Positions 38,843-48,501 of a stretch of 64,000 bases of DNA are shown one piece after another. How positions within the stretch are numbered: the stretch's first letter is position 1; each line of letters starts with the position of its first letter. The DNA comes from Pseudomonas plecoglossicida NBRC 103162 = DSM 15088. GTDB lineage: Bacteria; Pseudomonadota; Gammaproteobacteria; Pseudomonadales; Pseudomonadaceae. The stretch is taken from NCBI RefSeq assembly GCF_000730665.1, contig NZ_BBIV01000013.1, positions 102,598-166,597 on the forward strand, given 5' to 3'. The notes beneath the pieces are model-generated. The model was not told the DNA's origin. It ran no database searches and saw only the letters and a program-made list of their open reading frames with translations. The translations under genes and the position numbers were made by a program.

Positions 38843-39820
38843 ATGTTGCCGCGCTTTCCCGCCGTCACCCGTTGCCTGACCCTGGCCGCCCTGCTGGTTG
38901 CGGGCCCCGCCGTCGCGTTGGAGCTGCCCCTGCCGCCACCCGGTGAAGACATCGTTGGCCAGGTACAGGTGATCAAGGCCAAGTACGAGGACACCTTCGC
39001 CGACATCGGCACCGCCAACGACCTTGGCTACCTGGAGATGATCGCCGCCAACCCGGGTGTCGACCCCTGGTTGCCGGGCGCCGGCACCGAAATCATCCTG
39101 CCGACCCGCTACATCCTGCCGCCGGGTCCGCGTGAAGGCATCGTCATCAACCTCGCCGAGTACCGCCTGTACTACTTCCCGAAAGGGCAGAACGTGGTGC
39201 ATACCTTCCCCCTGGGCATCGGTCGTGAAGGGTGGGGCTCGCCTATCGCCAACACCAAGATTACCGCCAGGACGCCGAACCCGACCTGGACGCCGCCTGC
39301 CTCGATCCGCAAAGAGCATGCTGCGGACGGCGACATCCTGCCCGCCGTGGTGCCGGCAGGTCCAGACAACCCGCTGGGCCCCTTCAAGTTCACCCTGGGC
39401 GTTCCGGGCTACCTGATTCATGGTTCGAACAAGAAGTTCGGTATCGGCATGCGTACCAGCCATGGCTGCTTCCGCATGCTCAACAACAATGTGCTCGAAC
39501 TTTCGAAGATGGTCCCTGTAGGAACACCGGTGCGCATCATCAACGAGCCTTACAAGTTCGGTATCAGTGCTGGCAAGGTTTATCTGGAAGCGCACACGCC
39601 GCTGGACGATCACGGCAACCCGTCGGTGGTCGACAAGCATACGGCGGTGATCAACGCGTTGCTCAAGCGTGAAGACCTCGCCAACAACCTGCGCATGAAC
39701 TGGGACATGGTGCGTGATGTGGTTGCCGCGGAAGACGGCATGCCTGTCGAGATCGCAGTGCCGGTCAATAACCAGGGCGCGGCACCCATGGTTTCGAGCA
39801 TCCCGCCAGAACTGCAGTAA
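38843..39820 (+). CDS. L,D-transpeptidase (YkuD family)
   Basis: A 325-residue periplasmic protein. A signal peptide (LTLAALLVAGPAVA) is followed by a short LysM-like segment (DIGTANDLGYLEMIAANPGV) and the YkuD catalytic domain. The catalytic motif is HGSNKKFGIGMRTSHGCFRM with Cys209. Such enzymes make 3-3 peptidoglycan cross-links or attach lipoproteins to peptidoglycan. The next gene encodes OprI, the peptidoglycan-bound lipoprotein, on the opposite strand. A role in anchoring OprI is conceivable but only an inference from proximity. Confidence 0.92.
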   Translation: MLPRFPAVTRCLTLAALLVAGPAVALELPLPPPGEDIVGQVQVIKAKYEDTFADIGTANDLGYLEMIAANPGVDPWLPGAGTEIILPTRYILPPGPREGIVINLAEYRLYYFPKGQNVVHTFPLGIGREGWGSPIANTKITARTPNPTWTPPASIRKEHAADGDILPAVVPAGPDNPLGPFKFTLGVPGYLIHGSNKKFGIGMRTSHGCFRMLNNNVLELSKMVPVGTPVRIINEPYKFGISAGKVYLEAHTPLDDHGNPSVVDKHTAVINALLKREDLANNLRMNWDMVRDVVAAEDGMPVEIAVPVNNQGAAPMVSSIPPELQ

Positions 39821-39840
39821 CGGCTCTAGCGTTACATCAA

Positions 39841-39875
39841 GGCCTGCCCCCGGCTGAACGTCGAGGGCAGGCCTT
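39841..39875 (+). terminator. Hairpin after the L,D-transpeptidase gene
   Basis: GGCCTGCCC and GGGCAGGCC form a 9-bp stem with a 15-base loop, followed only by TTGT, so termination is likely but imperfect. Confidence 0.55.
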
Positions 39876-39907
39876 GTGCTATCTGCCAGACGCTTTTGCC
39901 GAGGCAA

Positions 39908-39937
39908 TAAAAAAGCCGACCCACAAGTGGGTCGGCT
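39908..39937 (-). terminator. Terminator of oprI
   Basis: AGCCGACCCA and TGGGTCGGCT form a 10-bp stem with a 4-base loop. On the minus strand it is followed by a U run. Confidence 0.9.
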
Positions 39938-39959
39938 CCATAACAATCCGTGAGGATTA

Positions 39960-40211
39960 TTACTTGCGGCTGGCTTTGTCCAGCATACGCAGAGCGCGCT
40001 CGTTGGCTTCGTCAGCGGTCTGCTGAGCCTTCTGAGCGGCCGCCAGAGCGTCGTCAGCCTTACGGTAGGCTTCGTCAGCACGGGCTTGAGCGCGAGCTGC
40101 TGCGTCTTCAGTCGCAGTCAGACGAGCTTCGGTTTCTTTGGATACGCTGCTGCAACCGGTAGCCAGAACTGCGGCCAGAGCCAGAGCAGAGAATTTCAGA
40201 ACGTTGTTCAT
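39960..40211 (-). CDS. oprI: Major outer membrane lipoprotein OprI
   Basis: An 83-residue lipoprotein with signal peptide [20 protein letters not shown] (lipobox TGC, Cys20) and a continuous alanine-rich heptad coiled coil ending in MLDKASRK. The C-terminal lysine is the attachment point to peptidoglycan in the Braun lipoprotein family. The start at 40211 is the known family start. Codon use is highly biased, as for abundant proteins. Its promoter must lie in the AT-rich stretch just upstream; I see no clear -35/-10 pair. Confidence 0.97.
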   Translation of the reverse strand: MNNVLKFSALALAAVLATGCSSVSKETEARLTATEDAAARAQARADEAYRKADDALAAAQKAQQTADEANERALRMLDKASRK

Positions 40212-40549
40212 CGTGTTCCCCTTCAAGGACTTTCTATTAAATAGCCATCTCTCGGAAAAGAGAAACTGGCCGGCGTACATAGTACCCATTACTTGTAGTA
40301 AGTAAACTGACAGAGCGCAAGAACTGCAAAAAAAATGTTGCTGCAGGTGGCTCCGACAAGATTTGCGGCGCTTTTGTGAAAAAAACGTACAGCGGGCGCA
40401 ACCGATTGTAGTACAGAAACTTTTTTGTTGAACTAACGGTGACTTTAACTGTCCCTGCTCGTCTTAGCCCTAGAACATCCGGCTGCTGTTGTGCGTCCGG
40501 CGGGAGCGGCGCAAAGGCCCGATCCTGCTAAATTTTAACCACCACCACC
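40212..40549. other. AT-rich intergenic region between oprI and the GNAT gene
   Basis: This stretch holds the oprI leader and promoter area (40212-40330) and an AT-rich segment around 40380-40450. No gene, repeat or convincing hairpin is seen. Confidence 0.6.
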
Positions 40550-40579
40550 TTGAGCAATCGCGGTTGCCGCGCCTACTAT
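40550..40579 (+). promoter_or_regulatory. Possible sigma-70 promoter of the GNAT gene
   Basis: TTGAGC (40550-40555), an 18-bp spacer, then TACTAT (40574-40579). It would leave a leader of about 130 bases. Confidence 0.4.
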
Positions 40580-40717
40580 TTGGGGTGCCCGACCCGGCAG
40601 AACCATTGCAATTGGCTTGCGGTCAAAGGGGGCAAAGGTGGCGTAGAGGTTCCTTCGCCGGATAAACCACCATCGGTTAAGGTAAGGGTCTGCCGAAAAG
40701 GCCTGCGAGGAGTAGTG

Positions 40718-40999
40718 ATGAATGAAGCGCTGACCATCCACCATGACCAGGCCGGTCATCAGTTCGAGACCAGCGTGGACGGTCATCGTGCCTACCTGAC
40801 GTACATGGACCTGGGCAAGCAGACGCTGGACATTTATCGCACCTTCGTGCCCAACGCCCTGCGCGGCCGCGGGATCGCTGCCGCGCTGACCGAAAAGGCC
40901 CTGGAGTACGCCGACCAGATGGGCTACACGGTGATTCCTTCCTGCTCGTATGTGGAGCGCTACATGGAGCGCCAGCAGCGCCATTCGAGCAAGGCCTGA
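40718..40999 (+). CDS. Short GNAT N-acetyltransferase-like protein (YidJ/NATD1 type)
   Basis: A 93-residue single-fold acetyltransferase-like protein. It has the acetyl-CoA binding loop region NALRGRGIAAALTEKALEYA and ends with YTVIPSCSYVERYMER, typical of the short NATD1-like subgroup. The start at 40718 has AGGAG upstream; the frame opens further upstream at 40550 without a good site. The substrate is unknown for this subgroup. Confidence 0.85.
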   Translation: MNEALTIHHDQAGHQFETSVDGHRAYLTYMDLGKQTLDIYRTFVPNALRGRGIAAALTEKALEYADQMGYTVIPSCSYVERYMERQQRHSSKA

Positions 41000-41006
41000 G
41001 TCCTTG

Positions 41007-41078
41007 AAAAAAAACAGGGCCGCTTCACGTCCCGCGCCGCAAGTCGGCAGAGGGGCGTGAAGCGGCCCTGTTTTTTTT
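41007..41078. terminator. Bidirectional terminator between the GNAT gene and the DAHP synthase gene
   Basis: A perfect 23-bp inverted repeat (AAAAAAAACAGGGCCGCTTC and its complement) with a 26-base loop. Runs of eight A and eight T lie at the ends. It can stop transcription from both sides. Confidence 0.9.
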
Positions 41079-41080
41079 GA

Positions 41081-42157
41081 TCAGCCGCGCTTGCGCTGAG
41101 GCAGTACGTCCTTGAGCTTGGCGTGCATGCTGCGCAGGGTTTTCTCGGTGGCCGACCAGTCGATGCAGGCATCGGTGATCGAAACGCCGTACTGCAATTC
41201 GTCCAGGTTCTTCGGAATCGACTGGCAGCCCCAGTTCAGGTGGCTCTCGACCATCAGGCCGATGATCGACTGGTTGCCTTCGAGGATCTGGTTGGCGACG
41301 TTCTCCATGACCAGAGGTTGCAGTGCCGGGTCCTTGTTGGAGTTGGCGTGGCTGCAGTCGACCATGATGTTCGGCTTGATCTTGGCCTTGGCCAGGTCCT
41401 GCTCGCACAGGGCGACGCTGACCGAATCGTAGTTCGGCTTGCCGTTGCCGCCGCGCAGCACCACGTGCCCGTACGGGTTGCCCTTGGTGGTAACGATGGA
41501 GACTCCGCCTTCCTGGTTGATGCCGAGGAAGCGGTGCGGTTTGGACACCGATTGCAGGGCGTTGATCGCTACGGTCAGGCCGCCATCGGTACCGTTCTTG
41601 AAGCCGACCGCCGAGGACAGGCCCGAGGCCATCTCGCGGTGGGTCTGGGATTCGGTGGTGCGGGCGCCGATGGCCGACCAGCTGATCAGGTCCTGCAGGT
41701 ACTGCGGGGAAATCGGGTCGAGTGCCTCGGTGGCGGTCGGCAGGCCCTTTTCGGCCAGGTCGAGCAGCAGTTGGCGGCCAATGTGCAAACCGTCTTGGAT
41801 CTTGAACGAGTCATCCAGGTACGGATCGTTGATCAGGCCTTTCCAGCCGACCGTGGTGCGCGGTTTCTCGAAGTACACGCGCATCACCAGGTAAAGCGTA
41901 TCGGACACTTCCTCGGCCAACACTTTCAGGCGTTCGGCATATTCGTGCGCGGCCTTGATGTCGTGAATGGAGCACGGGCCGACCACGACGAACAGGCGAT
42001 GGTCCTTGCCGTCGAGAATGTTGCGCACGACTTGGCGGCCAGCAGTCACGGTCTGCAGGGCCTTGGCGCTGAGGGGGATTTCCTTCTTGAGCTGATCGGG
42101 GGTGATCAAGGTCTCGTTGGAGGCAACGTTAAGGTCATCGATCGGTAAATCAGCCAT
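41081..42157 (-). CDS. aroF: 3-deoxy-7-phosphoheptulonate (DAHP) synthase, class I
   Basis: A 358-residue enzyme for the first step of the shikimate pathway, joining phosphoenolpyruvate and erythrose 4-phosphate. Class I motifs are visible: VVGPCSIHD, YFEKPRTTVGWKGLINDP, GARTTESQTHREMASG and IMVDCSHANSNKDP. The tail YGVSITDACIDW is like AroF/AroG. Which aromatic amino acid inhibits it cannot be read safely, so the AroF symbol is by resemblance. The start at 42157 (MADLPIDDL) is the family start. Confidence 0.93.
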   Translation of the reverse strand: MADLPIDDLNVASNETLITPDQLKKEIPLSAKALQTVTAGRQVVRNILDGKDHRLFVVVGPCSIHDIKAAHEYAERLKVLAEEVSDTLYLVMRVYFEKPRTTVGWKGLINDPYLDDSFKIQDGLHIGRQLLLDLAEKGLPTATEALDPISPQYLQDLISWSAIGARTTESQTHREMASGLSSAVGFKNGTDGGLTVAINALQSVSKPHRFLGINQEGGVSIVTTKGNPYGHVVLRGGNGKPNYDSVSVALCEQDLAKAKIKPNIMVDCSHANSNKDPALQPLVMENVANQILEGNQSIIGLMVESHLNWGCQSIPKNLDELQYGVSITDACIDWSATEKTLRSMHAKLKDVLPQRKRG

Positions 42158-42391
42158 CGTGTTACTCGTCAGGTCACGGGTGCCGGCCGCCAGCAATCCC
42201 CGTGCGGCCCAGCAGCAAGAATGTTCGCAGCGGGGAGCCGAACCTTAGCGCGTTACAGGGGGCGCGACAATGGCCTGAGCCTGCTGTAGCAGGGTTTTTC
42301 CCTGGGCATTTGGGCCAGTGCTGCTATAGGGTGCGCATAAAGCTGTAATATGTGTAAAAAAAGCGCATCCACAACTATTCAGGAGATCAGC

Positions 42392-43339
42392 ATGACCCCG
42401 CGTAAACCGCGCATCGGTATTATCGGCAGTGGCGCCATCGGAGGCTTCTATGGGTTGATGCTGGCTCGTGCGGGTTTCGACGTGCATTTCCTGCTGCGCA
42501 GCGAGTATGCCGTGGTCCGTGAGCAGGGCCTGAAACTCGATAGCGCACTGCATGGTGTGCTGCAGTTGCCTGTGCAGGCTTATGTCAGCGCCGCCGACAT
42601 GCCGGCGTGCGACTGGTTGCTGGTAGGTGCCAAGGCCACCAGCAATGCCGAACTGGCGCCACTGATCGTCAAGGCCGCCGCGGCCGATGCCAGGGTCGTG
42701 CTGTTGCAGAACGGCCTTGGTGCCGAGGAGCAGCTGCGGCCAGCCTTGCCCGACAACCTGCACCTGCTCGGTGGCCTGTGTTTCATTTGCGCCAATCGCC
42801 AGGGCCCCGGCGAGATCCGTCACCAGGCGCTGGGTGCGGTCAACCTCGGCTATCACAGCGGGCCTGCGGGTGATGGTGGGGCTGCCATCGTCGAAGAAGG
42901 CGCCGGATTGTTCCGCGCCGCAGGCATCGATTCCCAGGCAATGGACAGTCTTGCCCAGGCGCGCTGGCAGAAGCTGGTGTGGAACGTGCCCTACAATGGC
43001 CTGTCGGTGTTGCTGGGCGCCAGTACCACGCCACTGATGGCCGATGTCGACAGTCGTGGGCTGATCCAGGCCTTGATGGCCGAAGTGGTGCACGGCGCTG
43101 CGGCCTGTGGCCATGTGCTGCCGGAAGGCTATGCCGAGCACCTGTTCCGCATCACCGAGAAGATGCCTGACTATTGGCCGAGCATGTATCACGACCATAC
43201 CGAGCAGCGCCCGCTGGAGCTTCAGGCTATCTATGCCGAGCCGCTGGCACAGGCGCGCGCAGCCGGCTGCAGCCTGCCGCGCATGCAGATGCTCTACCAG
43301 TCGCTGGCGTTCATCGACCGCGCCAATCGGGCCGGCTGA
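42392..43339 (+). CDS. 2-dehydropantoate 2-reductase family protein (PanE/ApbA-like)
   Basis: A 315-residue NADPH-dependent reductase. The N-terminal Rossmann fold is IGIIGSGAIGGFYGLMLARA. NGLGAEEQL and the C-terminal helical domain with KLVWNVPYNGLSVLLGA (catalytic Lys region) fit the ketopantoate reductase family. AGGAG precedes the ATG at 42392. Paralogues of this family are common in Pseudomonas, so it may not be the pantothenate enzyme itself. Confidence 0.85.
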   Translation: MTPRKPRIGIIGSGAIGGFYGLMLARAGFDVHFLLRSEYAVVREQGLKLDSALHGVLQLPVQAYVSAADMPACDWLLVGAKATSNAELAPLIVKAAAADARVVLLQNGLGAEEQLRPALPDNLHLLGGLCFICANRQGPGEIRHQALGAVNLGYHSGPAGDGGAAIVEEGAGLFRAAGIDSQAMDSLAQARWQKLVWNVPYNGLSVLLGASTTPLMADVDSRGLIQALMAEVVHGAAACGHVLPEGYAEHLFRITEKMPDYWPSMYHDHTEQRPLELQAIYAEPLAQARAAGCSLPRMQMLYQSLAFIDRANRAG

Positions 43340-43443
43340 AACCTCTGCAAGCCGCGCTGGCAGCGCGCCGGACGGCCAAGCGAGCGTCCGGCGCGCTGCT
43401 AAGCTGAAGCTTGCTCTGCCGCAACGGCAGTCGAGGAGGTCGA

Positions 43444-43941
43444 ATGATCCGCTCCATGCTGTACGCCACCGACCTCGGTGTCTACGCCCCTTTTGTCATG
43501 CAGCATGCCTTGGCCTTGGCCCGCACCTTCGGTGCGGAGCTGTATGTCATCCACGCAGTGGAACCCATGGGGCAGTTCGCCGAATCGCTCCTGCAAAGCT
43601 ACCTCGACGAGCAGACCCTGGATGAGTTGCACAGTGAGGGCGTGAACACGGTGATGGCCAACATCGAGCAGCGTGTGTTGGAAAACTTTCGTGATGAGCT
43701 GGGCGAAGACGCTGACCTGGCCGTGATCAAGGCAGTGCGGGTACGGCAGGGGGATCCGTCGCAGGTCATCCTTGAGCAGGCGCAGCGGCTGAGTGTCGAT
43801 CTGCTGATCTTCGGTAGCCATAGCGCCGGGGCCGGGGTGGATGTGCCGCTCGGGCGAACGGCGGTACGGCTGCTTCAGCTGTCACCGGTCCCGGTGTACA
43901 TGGTGCCGCTTTCGCAGCATCTCGGGCGTAGGAAAACGTGA
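43444..43941 (+). CDS. Universal stress protein family protein
   Basis: A 165-residue single-domain UspA-like protein. It begins MIRSMLYATDLGVYAPFVM and ends with the family signature (VDLLIFGSHSAGAGVDVPLG, then LLQLSPVPVYMVPL). The ATP-binding G-x2-G-x9-G-S/T pattern is altered (GSHSAGAGVDVPLGRTA), so nucleotide binding is uncertain. A strong ribosome site (GAGGAGGTCGA) precedes the start at 43444. Confidence 0.85.
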   Translation: MIRSMLYATDLGVYAPFVMQHALALARTFGAELYVIHAVEPMGQFAESLLQSYLDEQTLDELHSEGVNTVMANIEQRVLENFRDELGEDADLAVIKAVRVRQGDPSQVILEQAQRLSVDLLIFGSHSAGAGVDVPLGRTAVRLLQLSPVPVYMVPLSQHLGRRKT

Positions 43942-43981
43942 AGCTGAAAGTGGGGTTGCCGGAAGGGTATGTAACAAAATA

Positions 43982-44003
43982 GTTCTAGTTTTATTTCGAG
44001 AAC
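43982..44003 (+). promoter_or_regulatory. Inverted repeat in the cysB leader
   Basis: GTTCT and AGAAC are separated by 12 AT-rich bases, 67 bp before cysB. The following AATATAGTTATAT could supply a -10 element. CysB is autoregulated in E. coli, so an operator role is plausible but unproven. Confidence 0.35.
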
Positions 44004-44009
44004 CACTAA

Positions 44010-45044
<1,035 letters not shown>

Positions 45045-45050
45045 AAACTG

Positions 45051-45174
45051 CTACAAGCTACAAGCTACAAGCTACAAGCTGTAAGCTTCAAGAAAGAGCA
45101 GTCCGTACGCGGGCTGCTCTTTTTTCTTGTAGCTTGTAGCTTGCAGCTTGCAGCTTGCAGCTTGCAGCTTGCAG
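45051..45174. repeat. Mirrored 7-bp tandem repeats around a bidirectional terminator
   Basis: Left side: four perfect CTACAAG units (45051-45078), then CTGTAAG and CTTCAAG. Centre: AAAGAGCAG / CTGCTCTTTTTT hairpin (45093-45125), a normal terminator. Right side: two CTTGTAG units, the exact complement of CTACAAG, then five CTTGCAG units (45140-45174) differing by one C/T change. Together they can form one very long hairpin between convergent cysB and cysH, ending seven bases before the cysH stop. Confidence 0.95.
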
Positions 45175-45181
45175 CTGCTCC

Positions 45182-45916
45182 TCAAGCCTTGCTGATCAGG
45201 TTGCCGGCATGCAGCCCGCATTCCTTCTGGGTCGACTCTTCCCACCACCAGCGGCCTTCGCGCTCGTGCTGGTTCGGCAATACCGGGCGTGTGCACGGCT
45301 CGCAGCCGATGCTGATGAAGCCGCGCTCGTGCAGGCTGTTGTACGGCAGCTCGAGCATGCGGATGTAGCCCCAGACTTCCTCGCTGGTCATCTGTGCCAG
45401 CGGGTTGAACTTGTACAGGGTGTGCTCCGGGGTGGAGAAGGCGCTGTCGATTTCCAGTGCCGCCACCTGGCTGCGGGTGCCGGGGCTCTGGTCGCGGCGC
45501 TGGCCGGTGGCCCAGGCGCTGACAGTGGCGAGTTTGCGTCGCAGCGGCTCGATCTTGCGGATGCCGCAGCATTCGCCGTGGCCGTCCTTGTAGAAGCTGA
45601 ACAGGCCCTTTTCCTTGACGAAGGGATCAAGCTTGGCGCGGTCAGGGCTGAGGATCTCGATAGGCAGGTTGTACTGCTCGCGCACCTGGTCGATGAAGCG
45701 GTAGGTCTCCGGGTGCAGGCGACCGGTGTCGAGGCTGAATACCTTGACCTGCTTGTTCAGCTTCCAGGCCATGTCGACCAGCACCACGTCCTCGGCGCCG
45801 CTGAAGGAAATCCACAAATCGTCGCCGAAGTGTTCGAAGGCGAGCTTGAGGATGTCCTGCGGGGACTTGTCGGCATAGGTCGCGGCCAGGGCGGCGACGT
45901 CGAAGGGTTGGCTCAT
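45182..45916 (-). CDS. cysH: CysH, adenylylsulfate (APS) reductase
   Basis: A 244-residue enzyme that reduces activated sulfate to sulfite with thioredoxin. It has the iron-sulfur cysteines ECCGIRK and GCEPCTRP, found in APS-using but not PAPS-using enzymes, and the C-terminal catalytic ECGLH. The PP-loop-like motif is [10 protein letters not shown]. The frame is open upstream to 46459, but [11 protein letters not shown] at 45916 is the natural start. It is convergent with cysB, its likely activator. Confidence 0.95.
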   Translation of the reverse strand: MSQPFDVAALAATYADKSPQDILKLAFEHFGDDLWISFSGAEDVVLVDMAWKLNKQVKVFSLDTGRLHPETYRFIDQVREQYNLPIEILSPDRAKLDPFVKEKGLFSFYKDGHGECCGIRKIEPLRRKLATVSAWATGQRRDQSPGTRSQVAALEIDSAFSTPEHTLYKFNPLAQMTSEEVWGYIRMLELPYNSLHERGFISIGCEPCTRPVLPNQHEREGRWWWEESTQKECGLHAGNLISKA

Positions 45917-46016
45917 CAGGCGGTTTCCATCTTGGCTGTGGCGCTGTGCGCTCGTAGTGGGTTGATGGTAACAAAAAATGGCAGGGTAGACGTCCTGGCC
46001 TGGGGGCTTTGCAGCG

Positions 46017-46043
46017 ACTGTACTGGCGCTATCGCCGGTACAG
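46017..46043. repeat. Degenerate REP-like palindrome
   Basis: CTGTACTGGCGCTATCGCCG followed by GTACAG forms an imperfect palindrome just before the pabB stop. It may be a decayed REP or a weak terminator. Confidence 0.4.
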
Positions 46044-46044
46044 G

Positions 46045-47388
46045 CTACAGCCCCTGCAAGGTCTCCATCAGCACCCGCACCTTGGCGATCGATTCTTCGT
46101 ATTCCGCCTGCCAGTCCGAATCGCCCACCACCGCGCCGCCACCCCAGCAACTGACCTGCCCATCCTTGACCAGCAGGCTGCGAATGGCGATCGAGCTGTC
46201 CATCTCGCCGCGCACATCCACGTACAGCAGCGAGCCGCAATACAGGGCGCGTCGGGTAGGCTCCAGTTCGTCGATGATCTGCATGGCGCGGATTTTCGGC
46301 GCGCCCGTGATCGACCCGCCAGGGAAGCTGTCGCCGATCAGGTCCAGCGCATCCTTGTTGGCGGCCAGTTGTCCGGTGATGCTGCTGACCAGGTGATGCA
46401 CGTTGGGGTAGCTCTCCAGGCTGAACAGCTCCGGCACTTTCACCGAGCCAATCTCGCACGTGCGCCCCAGGTCATTGCGCAGCAGGTCGACGATCATCAG
46501 GTTTTCCGAGCGGTCCTTGGGGCTGTGGCGCAGCTCCTCGGCGTTGCGCAGGTCTTCGGCCGGGTCCGCCGAGCGGGGGCGGGTGCCCTTGATCGGCCGG
46601 GTTTCCACCTGGCCATGGCTGACGCGGATGAAGCGCTCTGGGGAAAAACTCAGCAGCGCGCTGCCGTCGGCCAGTTGCTGGTAGCCGGAGAAGGGGGTCG
46701 GACAGGCCTTGCGCAGCGCCTGGTAGGCGCGCCACGGGTCGCCCAGGCAAGGGGCGCGGAAACGTTGCGTGAGGTTGATCTGGTAGCAGTCGCCGGCCTG
46801 GATGTACTGCTGAACGCGATCGAAGGCGGCCTGGTACTCATCGGGTTGCAGATCGCCCTGCATGGGGGCAAGCAACTTGAAGTCACAGACTGCCGTGCTT
46901 TCGCTGGGTTCGAACAGGGCGATCAGGCGTTCGCGTTCCGTCCCGGCCAGGCTCGGGTGGAACACCAGCTGGCTGCTGCCGAGCAGGTGGTCGGTGACCA
47001 TGGCCCAGGCATACAGACCCAGTTGTGCGTCCGGCAGGCCGAGGTCGTCGACAGCCTGGCTGGGCAGGTGCTCCAGGCGGCGGCCGAAGTCATAGCTCAG
47101 GTAGCCGATCAGGCCGCCGGCAAAGGGTAGCTCACTGCCCTCGGGTAGCTGCGCCTGTCCCAATTGCCCCAGGCCGTCACGCAGGCGCTGCAGGAAGTTG
47201 CGGCCGGCCTCGTCGGGCCGGGCCTGCAACTGCTGCAGCGGCCAGGCGCTGATCAGGTCGAAACGACCGCGCTCGGCACCGGGGCGGGCGCTGTCGAGCA
47301 GAATCGCGCCGGGCGCACGGCGCAGTCGGGCGAAGTAGGCGGCTGGGTCGGGCTGGTAGGGCAGGGGGTGGAGCGTACAGGTCGGCAT
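46045..47388 (-). CDS. pabB: PabB, aminodeoxychorismate synthase component I
   Basis: A 447-residue chorismate-using enzyme. With PabA it makes 4-amino-4-deoxychorismate for folate synthesis. Recognised parts are the N-terminal [10 protein letters not shown], the PIKGTRPR motif of PabB-type enzymes, [17 protein letters not shown], and the C-terminal [19 protein letters not shown] with [14 protein letters not shown] rather than PLAGT supports PabB over TrpE. The start at 47388 has no strong ribosome site visible. Confidence 0.92.
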   Translation of the reverse strand: MPTCTLHPLPYQPDPAAYFARLRRAPGAILLDSARPGAERGRFDLISAWPLQQLQARPDEAGRNFLQRLRDGLGQLGQAQLPEGSELPFAGGLIGYLSYDFGRRLEHLPSQAVDDLGLPDAQLGLYAWAMVTDHLLGSSQLVFHPSLAGTERERLIALFEPSESTAVCDFKLLAPMQGDLQPDEYQAAFDRVQQYIQAGDCYQINLTQRFRAPCLGDPWRAYQALRKACPTPFSGYQQLADGSALLSFSPERFIRVSHGQVETRPIKGTRPRSADPAEDLRNAEELRHSPKDRSENLMIVDLLRNDLGRTCEIGSVKVPELFSLESYPNVHHLVSSITGQLAANKDALDLIGDSFPGGSITGAPKIRAMQIIDELEPTRRALYCGSLLYVDVRGEMDSSIAIRSLLVKDGQVSCWGGGAVVGDSDWQAEYEESIAKVRVLMETLQGL

Positions 47389-47481
47389 CAGTGTGGACGG
47401 CGATGAAAAAGCGAGGAGGGCGATTGTAGACCTGTGTAGGAAAAGCGCCTAGCGCTGGTGCGACATTCAAACATCGCGTTT

Positions 47482-47513
47482 GACACAATCGCCGGTTTGC
47501 CGGCGATTGTGTC
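47482..47513. repeat. REP-like perfect palindrome
   Basis: GACACAATCGCCGG and CCGGCGATTGTGTC form 14-bp arms with a TTTG loop. It lies eight bases after the ATP-grasp ligase stop. Confidence 0.8.
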
Positions 47514-47520
47514 ATCGCGG

Positions 47521-48501
47521 TCAGCGCGGCTGCACGTGACCGAACAGTCCCTGCGCCACACGCACGCGCTGTTCGGCATCCTCGGTCACCCCATCCTTGG
47601 CCAGCGCCTCGATGTGCGCCTCGATGGCATGGGTGCGCTGGGTCAGCCCGGTGTCGTTGGCGATCTGGATATTCAGGCCGGGACGGGCATTGAGCTCCAG
47701 GATCAGCGGCCCCTTGTCCTGGTCCAGCACCATGTCCACGCCGATGTAGCCCAGGCCGCACAGCTCGTAGCAACCGGCTGCCAGTTTCATGAAACCATCC
47801 CAGTTCGGCAGTTGCACGCCATCCACCGCGTTGGTGGTGTCCGGGTGCTTGCTGATGATGTTGTTCAGCCAGGTGCCGCGCAGGGTCACGCCGGTTGCCA
47901 GGTCAACGCCGACACCGATGGCGCCCTGGTGCAGGTTGGCCTTGCCGCCCGACTGGCGGGTCGGCAGGCGCAGCATGGCCATGACCGGGTAGCCCATCAG
48001 CACGATGATACGGATGTCCGGCACGCCTTCGTAGCTGATGCTCTTGAAGATCTGGTCCGGGGTGACCCGGTACTCGATCAGCGCGCGGTCGCGGTGCCCG
48101 CCGAGCGAGTACAGGCCAGTGAGGATGCTCGAGACCTGATGCTCGATTTCCTCGTGGCTGATGATCTTGCCCGACACGGTGCGATAGCGGTCCTCGAAGC
48201 GGTCGGCGATGACCAGGATGCCGTCGCCGCCGGCGCCCTGCGCCGGCTTGATGACGAAGTCGTTGCGTGCGCCGATGATCTCGTGAAGCTTTTCGATCTG
48301 CTTTTCGGTCTCGATGATGCCGTACATCTCCGGCACATGGATGCCGGCGGCGAGCGCGCGCTCCTTGGTGATGATCTTGTCGTCGACGATCGGGTACAGG
48401 TGGCGCTTGTTGTACTTCAGGACGTAGTCCGCGTTGCGCCGGTTGATACCCATGATGCCCCGGGCCTCCAGGGCTTTCCAGGTCTTGATCAGGCCGAACA
48501 T
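47521..48501 (-). CDS. ATP-grasp ligase, alpha-L-glutamate ligase-like
   Basis: A 326-residue RimK-related ATP-grasp protein. The nucleotide-binding segment is FVIKPAQGAGGDGILVIADR. The metal-binding end is LILELNARPGLN (Glu269, Asn271). A glycine-rich loop (SGGKANLHQGAIGVGVDL) and a preserved FxKS-type stretch complete the fold. Such enzymes join an amino acid to a carboxyl group using ATP. Its ATG overlaps the stop of the transglutaminase-7TM gene (TGATG), so the two are translationally coupled. It is larger than RimK and lacks the RimK N-terminal domain. The acceptor is unknown. Confidence 0.87.
   Translation of the reverse strand: MFGLIKTWKALEARGIMGINRRNADYVLKYNKRHLYPIVDDKIITKERALAAGIHVPEMYGIIETEKQIEKLHEIIGARNDFVIKPAQGAGGDGILVIADRFEDRYRTVSGKIISHEEIEHQVSSILTGLYSLGGHRDRALIEYRVTPDQIFKSISYEGVPDIRIIVLMGYPVMAMLRLPTRQSGGKANLHQGAIGVGVDLATGVTLRGTWLNNIISKHPDTTNAVDGVQLPNWDGFMKLAAGCYELCGLGYIGVDMVLDQDKGPLILELNARPGLNIQIANDTGLTQRTHAIEAHIEALAKDGVTEDAEQRVRVAQGLFGHVQPR

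Noticed and set aside
45051..45174. CRISPR array
   Set aside because: The 7-bp units are contiguous with no spacers and are mirrored around a terminator; this is a minisatellite-type repeat.
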